From Platerodrilus igneus (lineage: Eukaryota; Arthropoda; Insecta; Coleoptera; Lycidae), in assembly GCA_036346225.1 (NCBI GenBank), contig JARFIW010001487.1, positions 310,001 to 374,000 on the forward strand: DNA of 64,000 nucleotides. The letters are read 5' to 3'. The position numbers were made by a program, and so were the translations under genes. The notes below the pieces were generated by a model. The model saw only the letters and a list, made by a program, of their open reading frames with translations, searched no databases and was not told where the DNA came from. Below are positions 11,081 through 20,060 of this stretch, in pieces. The number at the start of each line of letters is the position of its first letter. Position 1 is the first letter of the stretch.

Positions 11081-11329
11081 TTAATAGCACAAATTTGCAT
11101 TGCAAACAATTTTATTTGTTAATTGATGCAAGAATAATAATTTTAAACTAAAAAAGGACTTACCTCCTGCTTGCACATCGTTCTTCGGAAGTTGAAACAG
11201 ATATTTTTGAACTAGAAACCCTAGACCAACACTTATATGAATCGACAGATCCTTTCCAATCAACATAAATCCTGTTATAAAACACGACCGTCGACTTTGA
11301 TACCCTTTCACCAAACGCTGTACTTTCAT
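11081..11329 (-). CDS. Short ORF repeated in both TIR arms (unproven)
   Basis: Reads MKVQRLVKGYQSRRSCFITG at the start. The right arm has a 61-aa partner at 19421-19606 with nearly the same first 56 residues. In both, the shared part ends at an exon-like boundary GCAGGAG|GTAAG(T/A), a consensus 5' splice site, after which the two proteins differ. It could be a first exon, a 5' leader of the 99-aa gene on the right, or chance conservation because the TIRs are copies of each other. No domain recognised. Confidence 0.3.
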   Translation of the reverse strand: MKVQRLVKGYQSRRSCFITGFMLIGKDLSIHISVGLGFLVQKYLFQLPKNDVQAGGKSFFSLKLLFLHQLTNKIVCNANLCY

Positions 11330-11545
11330 ATTGTTTATGGAAAATTCGAAAATGTTTCTTAACCCTAAGGTATTTTTGATGACGTTACATTAAATCGCGA
11401 TACTTACATGGGTTTAAATAGAAGTATTGCCAAACTAAAGCTGCTAAAAATACATATTGCAAAACAGTCTTTGAGAAGGATTCGTACTTTAGATATATGC
11501 GTAAATAAAATTCAAACTGTAACAATATCTAAACCAAAAACGCTC

Positions 11546-12900
11546 CATATTTAAAATGAAATCTTTCACGTGAAAACGCCATGGTAATTACATCACATCT
11601 TGATTTTACCCATTTTCATTAAACGCTTCAACAGGATGGAATTTGTAAAAAATTAGAAGCAGCGTGTTTATTGGAACAGAAACTCGACCTGCCCCCAAAT
11701 TATATTAAACCTGATTATATTATATGTCATAATTCGCGAAGAAAATTATATTCAAGCGAAATAATAGAAATTACATTTACAGTATTTTTTAAATGATTGT
11801 AATTATGCCAAATCACCATAAATAAAACCAATAGACTCATTTTTTAGCAATATTCTACGTCATTAGAATGTAAACAACATAACTGGAAAAAATTTTTTGA
11901 CCGAAACAAATTCCTTTCATACTTATGATACATTACTTGTTAGATACAAATTTGGGGGAAATGTTCGCATTAACAATAACATTTTTTACATAGAAATGGA
12001 TTTTAATTGATGCAATTTGAAGTAAATATGTTACAAACGCAAATACGTTATTTGAGCCAAGTATAAATGGATACAAGTCCTTAATAAAATACGACTTACA
12101 AAATAAAAACATTTTCAAAGCCTTAAAATAAATTTACAGATTTAATAGTCTTTTAAGTGTTTATGAATACAATTTTAGTTATCAGTCTAACATGTTTTTT
12201 TTTATTTTAACTTTATACTTATTGGTAATTCGCGAAAAAATATTACCCAAGAAATGGATTTTATTACGGAAATATCCATAAAACAAATAATAAATAACGT
12301 CTTTGACCTTATTAAAATGTAGCATAATTAATAACTGGTAATTTGTTAGCGCAATGCGAGCTCTTTGTACGCATTACGATACATTACTCGTAGAACCGAA
12401 TTGGAAAAATTTACAGATTTTCTATAATATTTACGTAGAAAAGAGCGTTAAACGCGGCGTTATTTATAATACAATAGCATATTATGCAAAACCCGAAAAC
12501 CTCAAATTTCTGCAAACGATAACGGGCTAGCATGAGTTATCAATGTTTATTTATTTTCAGATTAATTATACGTCCTCGTTAAAAGCACTGAACAATGTCA
12601 TAGTCATTTACACTTATTAGAATGTGAGTGGAATATTTTGGATGACAGAAAAACAAACCCATTCTATGCATTACGATACATTACTCGTAGAACCGAATTG
12701 GAAAAATTCTCAAAAATATTTTTGTAACTCTAAAAATAATTAGTAAAACTACATTACATCAAATCGCTATAATTAATTAACTTTAACTAGAAGTACAATG
12801 GTTTTCTCCAACTAAGCAATTTTTAGTGCAAATAAGTCTTAATAATACTATGGCTATGCACCTCACGGCGGGCAGTATTCATTAGCTTAATCAGGTGTAC
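11546..12900. other. Noncoding interior of Polinton A
   Basis: AT-rich, no recognisable gene. It has a 124-bp segment (12071-12194) repeated in the same orientation at 15301-15426. It also has a 40-bp segment (GCATTACGATACATTACTCG...) present twice, at 12371-12410 and 12668-12708, with a weaker third copy near 11923. Confidence 0.6.
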
Positions 12901-12930
12901 CAGTAACTTTACCTTTGCGGTGAAAGCCTA

Positions 12931-13342
12931 ATGATAGATATACTAATGTATGCTCTGGAATTTGACATTGATGAACTATATAAAATACCGGGCGAGGTTG
13001 GTGGTTATATCTACTCAACTACAATGCGTGATTTTGCAGGAATGTTATTAATGTATGCTATAATAAATACATATATTTTCTTTTTAGATGTAACGACTCC
13101 AAAAGTCGAACCGCACAATTTAATTCCCAATATCTGTGACGAAGTTCAACAAGTTGGTGATAGGGCTGAGGGTCCAGAAATCACACGTCGGGGGTAAGTT
13201 TTATGAATCATACATGTAAATAAAATTATAATTTCATTATTGTAGATGTGGATCTAGATTCAGGCCCTATACACCTAATAGAAGACCATATACATCGTCA
13301 CGATATTGGGAGACTTTAAAGAAAAAATATTGTAAAACATAA
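12931..13342 (+). CDS. Hypothetical two-exon Polinton A gene, 119 aa
   Basis: Exon 1 runs 12931-13193. A consensus donor GG|GTAAGT and a TTATTGTAG acceptor define a 52-nt intron (13194-13245). Exon 2 (13246-13342) continues in frame and ends with a basic, Arg/Tyr-rich tail (RFRPYTPNRRPYTSSRYWE, then LKKKYCKT). An AATAAA-like signal is not obvious after the stop. I do not recognise the protein. The exact GT/AG signals, phase match and basic C-terminus argue for a real product, perhaps nucleic-acid binding (inference). The ATG at 12931 is the first in frame, but the first about 50 codons could be leader. It lies between the left TIR and the capsid remnants, on the same strand as PolB. Confidence 0.5.
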
Positions 13343-14221
13343 AAATAGAAGTTTTAATCTAAGACTTTTTTATTTCTATATATAATTTATCAAATTTTAG
13401 CAATACGTTAATCAGCTTTTGTGATAAGGTCTTAAACAAGTTTATGAGATGCTTTTTACAAATACTGCTACTTTAAACGACAGGGGAAATAACCGCTATC
13501 AAAAACCGTCTTATTTAGATATATGTACTATATCTCCTATTTTAAGCAAAATGTTTCGGTTTAAACCAATTAAAAAAGCTGCGATGCCTTAAACCTCGAC
13601 GTATTAAATACCAACAAGCGTTTAAATTGTGCTCGAAGCAATGTGTTTGTATTAAGAAATATTGTAAATACTTTTATAATTTTATTTGTTTTTCATTTAG
13701 CATTGACATATTGGCAAAAGCTTAGATAAATCGGATAACACAAACCCGTTAAATAAATGCGTTCTAATAAACTAAACAGTACCTTTGATGGGTTGTAGAA
13801 AATTTCTGTTAAAGCGATTTAACTGAATCAAAATATTATAAATACACTCTCTAAACTTTTCACTTAAAATAGTAGCCGTTTTAATATGCGAACATGCTCG
13901 TTTGAACATTTGCTTGTTCATTATCGACTGCTAGGGGAATGCCGTATTTGTTTAAAGCACTAATCAATGCTAATTATTAACCTTCCAGCAATGCATGCAT
14001 AAGTATAATTACATTCAATAACCTTTATGCTCAAGAATTTGTATTTCCCGGTGAATGTTGCACATTACATGCATAACGAATTTTATATAAATATTATTGG
14101 AAAACAAATAAATGTGCTTTTGAAAATTTCAACTCGATATATAAGTATATCTTTTAACGAGCGATACATCGCCCTCCGCAGAATGTGCTGTATTTATTGT
14201 ATCAACAAGATAAAACTTACT
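13343..14221. other. No gene seen
   Basis: AT-rich stretch of Polinton A with no recognisable coding sequence. By synteny with element B this is where the ATPase, fibre-like and integrase genes would continue on the minus strand; they appear deleted or too decayed to read. Confidence 0.5.
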
Positions 14222-14293
14222 CACAATCGAGGCATTTTTAGCATCTTCTGGACCAATCAAATCGTTGCGGTTCTCAAATTCGCGGTAGCCAAG
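14222..14293 (-). pseudogene. Packaging ATPase fragment (Polinton A)
   Basis: Minus-strand frame reads LGYREFENRNDLIGPEDAKN then ASIV, matching IGYHEFENYDDLIEPRHTKE, DSIV in the ATPase of element B (36528-36600). Only this roughly 24-residue stretch between Walker A and Walker B survives. It follows the HTH ORF on the minus strand, as the ATPase does in element B. Confidence 0.6.
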
Positions 14294-14520
14294 AAAACAT
14301 AGATTTTGTAAAAAATCATCTGAACGGGGTAGACGGCGACCCAACGATTAAGTATATTTTTGCTATAAATAGTACCTGTATATGGAACCGTTTATGTAAC
14401 AAACATCATCACCCGCGTCCTTATAGCTAACAAAGTTGCGAATCTTGAACAGTTTCGTATTACAAATTTGAAGCAGTACGAAAAGATGGTTAATCTAACC
14501 AGTGTTTATTGCAGTTGACA

Positions 14521-14592
14521 GGGTTTAGTATTCTTGGAAGAAATCAGTAACAAAATCTATTACACATACCGCGAGGAGGCTCGACACCATAT
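14521..14592 (+). pseudogene. Major capsid fragment, plus-oriented
   Basis: DNA matches the middle of the element B capsid gene (about 34920-34990): shared AACAAAATCTATTACACATA followed by CCG and a GGAGG/GGTGG segment. The frame is broken. A second copy of the same segment lies in the opposite orientation at 15240-15290, so the capsid gene in A has been fragmented and partly inverted. Confidence 0.65.
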
Positions 14593-14636
14593 GCCAAAAC
14601 GAAACGGTTCTTCTGAAACGAGTTGTTTAATTTTCT

Positions 14637-14762
14637 TTATAGGCGCGCCCATGTCTGCTTAACGTTCTTCTGGGGTATACCATATAACCTACTTGCAGAG
14701 TTAACACTTATACCCTTTTGTATTTCACTAACTGCTTTCTCTAAAGATTCCTTGGTGTACAT
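14637..14762 (-). CDS. Pipsqueak-type HTH ORF, 41 aa (Polinton A)
   Basis: Short minus-strand ORF starting MYTKESLEKAVSEIQKG and continuing ISVNSASRLYGIPQKNVKQT. This fits the HTH_psq pattern (basic start, helix, hydrophobic turn, then YGIP leading into the recognition helix) known from Pipsqueak-family and transposase DNA-binding domains. On the minus strand it lies between the capsid C-terminal remnant (15091-15290) and the ATPase fragment (14222-14293). Element B has an HTH_psq protein at the same place (36065-36295). An in-frame stop lies just before the ATG, so either this is the whole protein or an upstream exon joins at the AAAG|ATG boundary. Likely DNA-binding regulator; function unproven. 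Confidence 0.6.
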   Translation of the reverse strand: MYTKESLEKAVSEIQKGISVNSASRLYGIPQKNVKQTWARL

Positions 14763-14827
14763 CTTTCAAATACAAGTTTAAACTGATTTCAAATTGAAAA
14801 TAATATTCCATTCCCTTATATACCAGC

Positions 14828-14975
14828 ATGGGCAGGGGTGTGCACGCGCAGGGGTGCGCATGGGCAGGGGTGTGCACGCGCAGGGGTGCGCATGGGCAGG
14901 GGTGCGCACGCGCAGGGGTGCGCATGGGCAGGGGTGTGCACGCGCAGGGGTGCGCATGGGCACAGGCGTGCTTAG
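14828..14975. repeat. GC-rich 32-bp minisatellite
   Basis: About 4.5 copies of a unit alternating CATGGGCAGGGGTG and TGCACGCGCAGGGGTG (half-units of 16 bp). The GC content stands far above the surroundings. It is open in several frames on both strands, but those frames only translate the repeat. Confidence 0.9.
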
Positions 14976-15090
14976 GTGTGCACCGGAGTACGTGAGAAAC
15001 TGTCTTGGATCACCAAAAAGTCTTATTAATATTAAAACAACATAGATTTTATACAATTTTATAAAAAATATACGCAAAATATTTAACTGT

Positions 15091-15290
15091 GATTAAATCT
15101 ATTAACAGTTTCCGTAAACGGATTATATTCAAACATAGAGTCATGTATAATTAATGCATAAGCCTTCATCGACGATTCAAAATTTCTTGAAGCTTCTAAT
15201 TCCATTCTTACATCGAGCAGCTAAACCAGGCATCTTGGAATATGGTATCAGGCTTCCACCCGGTATGTGTAATAGATTTTTGTTTCTGAT
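15091..15290 (-). pseudogene. Major capsid protein fragment (Polinton A)
   Basis: On the minus strand, 15290-15235 matches the capsid mid-region of element B (SETKSITHTGWKPDTIFQ-like). After an internal deletion, 15212-15091 matches the capsid C-terminus: RMELEASRNFESSMKAYALI followed by IHDSMFEYN. Element B has RMELEALRNFEPSMKAYALI at the same place. The gene lies downstream of the 281-aa gene on the same strand, as in B. Confidence 0.75.
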
Positions 15291-15300
15291 TTATCCACGG

Positions 15301-15426
15301 ATACAAGTCCTTAATAAAATACGACTTACAAAATAAAAAACATTTTCAAAGCCTTAAAATAAATTTTACAAATTTAATATTCTTTTAAGTGTTTATGAAT
15401 ACAATTTTAGTTATCAGTCTAACATG
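15301..15426 (+). repeat. Internal direct duplication of 12071-12194
   Basis: ATACAAGTCCTTAATAAAAT to TCAGTCTAACATG repeats the segment at 12071-12194 with a few changes. Both copies are noncoding. It marks a duplication or rearrangement within Polinton A. Confidence 0.85.
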
Positions 15427-15495
15427 CTTTTAATTTTAATTTTATACTTATTAATATCTATTAATAAACTAAACATTAAACGCAGTACTTCTCTT

Positions 15496-16341
15496 TTATG
15501 ATGCTGTAGTGGAGCATGCGCTGTGGTATCCGGAATCTTCGAAAAAAGACTCTTTCTCAAACATTTGTGCTAGCGATCGTGCTACCCCCACATCTTTTAG
15601 ATAATGGTCGGGGTGACATATAATTATTTCCTGAATTGTATGATAATTTGCCTTGGTGCAGTCATCAGATAGAAAATGATCTGTCTGGAGCTCGCTTTCA
15701 ATTAAAATGGCTTCCCGTTCTTCATCCGTCAATTCAATATTTAGTCCACGATTTGCATTTATTATATCACCAATAAAGGTCTCGTAAATTGCTGGAAAAC
15801 CTCGTTTATGTAACCCATGCAACCTACTGCTTATTCCTTTACCCAGTTGGAACATCTTAAATACTTCACTATCATTTAAAACAATAATATTTCGACCTCT
15901 CGCAATTTCCATATTAAACAAATCCTCTTCATGCAAATCATTTCCTACTAATGCACTTTTGACATTCGATGTAATGGTTGTCAGTTTCAATTTAAACCCA
16001 TAAGCCAGTTGTAATTCTACATCATCTATTCCATCGCTGAAACCATTTTGCATAGCATTCTTTGCATCTCGTGCAAATTCTCTAACTCTAAATTCAACTT
16101 GAAAGCTACATAAATCGGACCAACCATTATACCCCATTTTCATTCCAACATTTCCGCATATACATCTAACACAATCAATTTGTATGACTGGTTGTAGACC
16201 ACCATGTAAATCAAATCCTACTTCCAATAAGTGAGGGTGAGATCGCTTCCATCCGCTTAAGGGGTAGTCAGTCTTGCCTACCAGCGTGTTTGGGTTGAAT
16301 TGTGGCACATCACTTGTTACATCAACACCCGCGAAATCCAT
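15496..16341 (-). CDS. Conserved Polinton protein divergent from PolB, 281 aa
   Basis: Intact 281-aa ORF and the best-preserved gene of element A. Its homologue in element B is 31460-32251. Shared features include a FQVEF(R/Q) segment with R(E)FARDAKN versus FSRDVLN, an E-E-D/E-P-F-type acidic loop (LHEEDLFNMEI / LTEDEPFHLKI), (R/S)DFPALY-like RGFPAIYE, and a C-terminal ARSLAQMFEK...EDSGYHS. There is no signal peptide or membrane span. A CVRCICG cysteine cluster near residues 59-65 could bind metal (inference). The gene lies divergently next to PolB, so the region 16342-16921 probably holds both promoters. Function unknown to me. The tail contains DSGYHS, matching the DSGxxS beta-TrCP/Slimb degron pattern. 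The strict open frame in an otherwise decayed element is notable. Confidence 0.85.
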   Translation of the reverse strand: MDFAGVDVTSDVPQFNPNTLVGKTDYPLSGWKRSHPHLLEVGFDLHGGLQPVIQIDCVRCICGNVGMKMGYNGWSDLCSFQVEFRVREFARDAKNAMQNGFSDGIDDVELQLAYGFKLKLTTITSNVKSALVGNDLHEEDLFNMEIARGRNIIVLNDSEVFKMFQLGKGISSRLHGLHKRGFPAIYETFIGDIINANRGLNIELTDEEREAILIESELQTDHFLSDDCTKANYHTIQEIIICHPDHYLKDVGVARSLAQMFEKESFFEDSGYHSACSTTAS

Positions 16342-16921
16342 GACTTTAACTTGAATAGTTCGAAGATATTTCGCAAACTGAATTTTTAGCTTTACATTTC
16401 TCGGCTTATATATTGAGTGGTGGAGGTCATGCGCCGATCAATTTTGAACCTGTTTAAGTCGATCAACAGTTTAACTAGTGGTATTAAGTGCAAGTCTTTA
16501 CAGGAAAAACATAGCCCAAGGCATAATTAATTATATTATCGCGGGTTTTCCTGAGTTTGTCATTGGCATACAAGTATTTGGAAAGTATACACGGACTCAA
16601 AGTCCAACTTGTTTAACATTTGATTAGACGCTCAAATTAATCGTGTTAGGGGATAATATGACCGTATGACCATATGACCACATGGCCATATGACCGCACG
16701 ACCATATGACCACATGTGCATATGACCACATGACCATATGACCACATGGCCATATGACCACACGAACCGTGACTATATAAACCCATGATGCGCAATTTAT
16801 GGGCATACTATCGTTGACATCTTACAGTACACTTCGGTTTAAACCTAATAAAAAGTGAATTAATTGTAATAATTAAATTCTTTTCGTTTTGAGATTGCTA
16901 ACATTTTATTTTTCAGAAATA
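16342..16921. promoter_or_regulatory. Divergent promoter region with 14-15-bp minisatellite
   Basis: 580 bp between the start codons of the 281-aa gene and PolB. At 16652-16768 it holds about eight copies of a CATATGACCACATGGC-like unit rich in CATATG and CACATG (E-box-like CANNTG). A TATATAAACC lies at about 16775 on the plus strand. The sequence before the PolB ATG (TTTATTTTTCAG|AAATAATGG) looks like a splice acceptor, so the PolB leader may be spliced. The promoter role is inferred from position. Confidence 0.55.
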
Positions 16922-19207
16922 ATGGATTCTAAAAAGGTTTTCGCATGCAGCGGTTGTAACGCAACTTTTACTAGAAAAAATAATATTAAACGCCATTATG
17001 AGAAACAGCATAAAACAACTAATCGTTTAACATCAAGTCAACCTTCAACGTCAGGGGTTAAACGTCAAGCAGATGTAAAACCTGTTGAGTTGGCCGTGAA
17101 ACGCACTAGAGTTGGGCCTGTTGTTAAACGGTGCGATGTTTGTGACATAGATATGCCTAGACATTTGTTTTGCAGCTCATTTGAACACCAATTTACACAA
17201 AAAATGCTGCAAGCCGATCTGTAGGTGGTGATAATGTTGTGCTGATAATATCCTCTGCATTCAAAACACGTATTGCAACTTGCAGATTGCAAATGTATAT
17301 GCTACTGACAGCATCCAGCTGTTTCTGAACAAGAATCTTGAGCAGTTTGTACACTTGGTTAGCGATAAACTACAAGTTCATACAGCATTTAAAATCAATT
17401 GCCAGCTGTATGGGCTTTATGTGAAAATGGTTGGTGGACAAGACATTAAAAGTTTTAACACTAAGAACGTGGTTGTCACCCGGTCCACCGATCTGAGTCA
17501 TGTATACCAAAAACTATCCGAGGTGCTGAAAACAAAATCTGAAGAGTTCCAGCATTGGGATTCGGGATGGTCTATTCAGCGTGTGCTGTACCTGAATATT
17601 AATATTAACAAGTACTCACCCTTGCGTGGATCGTCCTACATCACTCTACCCAAGCGGATCAGAGATAAACAAGCTGACTCAGCCTGTTTCGCCTGGTCTA
17701 TTACGGCCGCTATCAACCCCATAGTAGTTAATAATCCTAGTGTCATATCAGCATACCCGCACTACAGCACGCTACTTAATTTTGATGGGCTAAATTTTCC
17801 CATGCACATTAACAATATTCTGCGGTTTGAGGACTTAAACGACATCAGCGTAAATGTGTTTGGTGTTGAAGGCAAATCCATTGTGGGCCCATTGCATTTT
17901 ACAGCTAGAAAATGAGCTAAGCATGTCAACCTTTTGTTTATCCAGGCTGGTGATAAATCTCACTATTGTTGGATAAGGAATTTAGGTAGGCTAGTAAGCA
18001 AACGGCTGTCAACGAATTGTCATTACAGATGGATTTGCGATGGGTGTCTTATCTTTTTTAAAACTGGGAGCCAGTTGCGGCAACATTGTGAACATGATTG
18101 TGGTCATGTGGCTACAACCATGCCTAATGCTGCCAACAATCTTCTTAAATTTAAAAACATTCATAAACAGCTGCGTGTACCCTTCGCCATTTACGCTGAT
18201 TTCGAGGCGGTACTCAAACCGATTAGTTCTGTCATGCAAGATTCGCAATCCTCTTATACCAACAAAGTCCAACGGCACGATCCATTCAGTTTTGCGTACT
18301 ATGTTAAATGTTCGTTTGATGAGAGTCTGAGCAAATTCGAAACATACAGAGGATCTGACGCTGCCCACGTATTCATGTTGAAGCTTTGGCAGGATGCACG
18401 AAGATTGGGTAAAATACTTAAGACGAATGTACCGATGACACCACTGAATTGGTTTGAGAAAATTTTATTCGACCAGTCACCTGATTGCGGAATTTGCAAA
18501 AAACCTCTTGGGGACGACAAAGTGTCGGATCATTGCCATCTCACGGGAAAGTTTCGCTATCCAGCACATTCACAGTGTAATATTCAGTATAAGGTGTCAA
18601 GCTTTATACCTGTGATATTGCACAATCTGAGTGGTTATGATTCACAGTTTATAGTACGCGATTTTGGATGCGATTCCGAAAGTGTTAAAGATATAGCCAA
18701 CAGTTCTGAACGATTTATTTCTTTTTCGAAATTTGTTAGACTGCCTGACGATGTCGATAATAACGAAGACGGCTTTAACAATAACGACTTTGACAATGAC
18801 GATATTGATATTGATGACGCTTAACAATGTGGTAAACGTTGTGTACAACTACGTTTTATGGATTCCTTTAGGTTTATGGCTTCCTCGCTGGACAATTTGG
18901 AAAAGATTTGGAGTCTTCACAGTTTATGGAGGTACGCCGGCATTTTCCCAATAAACTAGATAGTTCATTGTTAACTAAGAAAGGTGTATTTCCATATAAC
19001 TATGTCACAGATATATCTGTGTTAGATGAAGAATCATTGCCGGTTAAGGATGCTTTTTACAATACTTTGACAACATCTGGTATCAGCGAGGAAGAATACC
19101 AGCACGCCAAAACCGTTTGGAATCACTTTAACATGCGGACACTAGGACAATACAGCGACTTATACTTGAAAACTGATGTTCCTGCTGTTAAAACTCGCCT
19201 CCTGGCA
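16922..19207 (+). pseudogene. Polinton PolB, N-terminal half (element A)
   Basis: Protein-primed type B DNA polymerase remnant. Start at 16922 (MDSKKVFACSGCNATFTRKN), giving a C2H2 zinc finger, CSGC...RHYEKQH. Then comes KRCDVC and, after frame changes near 17180 and 17225, the main frame from 17280. The exonuclease part has YADFEAVL (Exo I) near 18190 and NLSGYDSQF (Exo II) near 18630. A zinc/HNH-like module CGICKKPL...DHCHLTGKFR...AHSQCN lies near 18487-18575. A TGA at 17913-17915 interrupts the frame, and further shifts lie near 18825 and 18905. The gene stops at 19207, exactly where the right TIR begins, after YSDLYLKTDV; the polymerase motifs A, B and C are missing. Inactive. Confidence 0.9.
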
Positions 19208-19420
19208 CGCTTTTTGGTTTAGATATTGTTACAGTTTGAATTTTATTTACGCATATATCTAAAGTACGAATCCTTCTCAAAGACTGTTTTGCAATATGTA
19301 TTTTAGCAGCTTTGGTTTGGCAATACCTCTATTTAAAACCACGTAATTATCGCGATTTAATGTAACGTCATCAAAAATACCTTAAGGTTAAGAAACATTT
19401 TCAAATTTTCCATAAACAAT

Positions 19421-19606
19421 ATGAAAGTACAGCGTTCGGTGAAAGGGTATCAAAGTCGATGGTCGTATTTTATAACAGGATTTATGTTGATTGGAAAGGA
19501 TCTGTCGATTCATATAAGTATTGGCCTAGGGTTTCTAGTTCAAAAATATCTGTTTCAACTTCAGAAGAACGAGGTACAAGCAGGAGGTAAGACTTTTTTA
19601 GTTTAA
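19421..19606 (+). CDS. Short ORF, partner of the left-arm ORF (unproven)
   Basis: 61 aa, MKVQRSVKGYQSRWSYFITG at the start. It is the right-arm copy of the ORF at 11329-11081. It ends at a donor-like GGAG|GTAAGA, and an acceptor-like TTTATTTGCCAG lies at 19739-19750, just before the 99-aa ORF. Joining them would not keep frame with the 99-aa start, so it may be a leader exon. Low confidence as a protein. Confidence 0.3.
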   Translation: MKVQRSVKGYQSRWSYFITGFMLIGKDLSIHISIGLGFLVQKYLFQLQKNEVQAGGKTFLV

Positions 19607-19760
19607 AATTATTATTCTTGCATCAAGACGCGGAATTATGTCTTTTGCATTTTTTTAAAAGTTATATTTCGGTCTTACCTCATAAGTGATTTAATTGTAA
19701 TATTTAAATTTCCGCCCTAATTTTAACTCTTTATTTTCTTTATTTGCCAGCTCATACAAT

Positions 19761-20060
19761 ATGGATTTTGCAAAATTAAATGCGGTTATGAAGTGTAAAA
19801 CTACGATAAGTGCTTCGGAGCTTGTCACCGATAGAAAATATCGTGTCTTAGGAGTCAGGCCTGTGTCAACAAAGTATGGGGATCGTGCTATTGTTGAAAG
19901 CGATGATTTTTTTGTGTTTTTACCAGAGCGCTTTTTCAACTACTTAAAACTTGATGGCATAAAAACCTTCAGAGAGCTAATTGATAGTAAGAAAAATGTT
20001 TATATGATTAGCAGGGGTAAAGTCGGTGCAACAGTAAACATAGACTTCGAATTAGACTAA
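19761..20060 (+). CDS. Small Polinton accessory protein, 99 aa
   Basis: Intact 99-aa ORF. It begins MDFAKLNAVMKCKTTISASE. The core has YRVLGVRPVSTKYGDRAIVE followed by an FFVFLPERFF segment. The alternation of beta-like stretches around a KYGDR turn is reminiscent of small OB-fold or ssDNA-binding proteins, and I believe similar short proteins accompany insect Polintons, but I cannot verify either here. It lies inside the right TIR only; the left arm lacks the whole 490-bp segment. A TTTGCCAG acceptor-like site precedes it. An AATAAA at 20151 follows the stop. Being open in a decayed element suggests recent constraint or recent insertion. Confidence 0.65.
   Translation: MDFAKLNAVMKCKTTISASELVTDRKYRVLGVRPVSTKYGDRAIVESDDFFVFLPERFFNYLKLDGIKTFRELIDSKKNVYMISRGKVGATVNIDFELD

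Larger units (their letters stand above)
8648..11545 (+). repeat. Polinton A left terminal inverted repeat
   Basis: Reverse complement of the right arm (about 19208-22491), apart from about 490 bp holding the 99-aa gene, present only on the right, and diverged sequence around 10800-11090. The outer 2.1 kb is made of repeated modules: ATCTTAAATTTGACTCCCAT, TTTTCTTC(A/G)ACTAAGCA and GC-rich palindromes. The outer part also matches the TIRs of element B. Confidence 0.9.

Noticed and set aside
14728..15077. Repeat-rich ORFs (HPCACTP and GQGCARA-like)
   Set aside because: They only translate the GC-rich minisatellite in several frames on both strands.
16624..16806. 60-aa minus ORF rich in Trp, His and Met
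   Set aside because: Translation of the CATATG minisatellite in the promoter region.
18009..18368. Antisense and shadow ORFs within PolB of element A
   Set aside because: Other frames of the PolB coding region without domain support.
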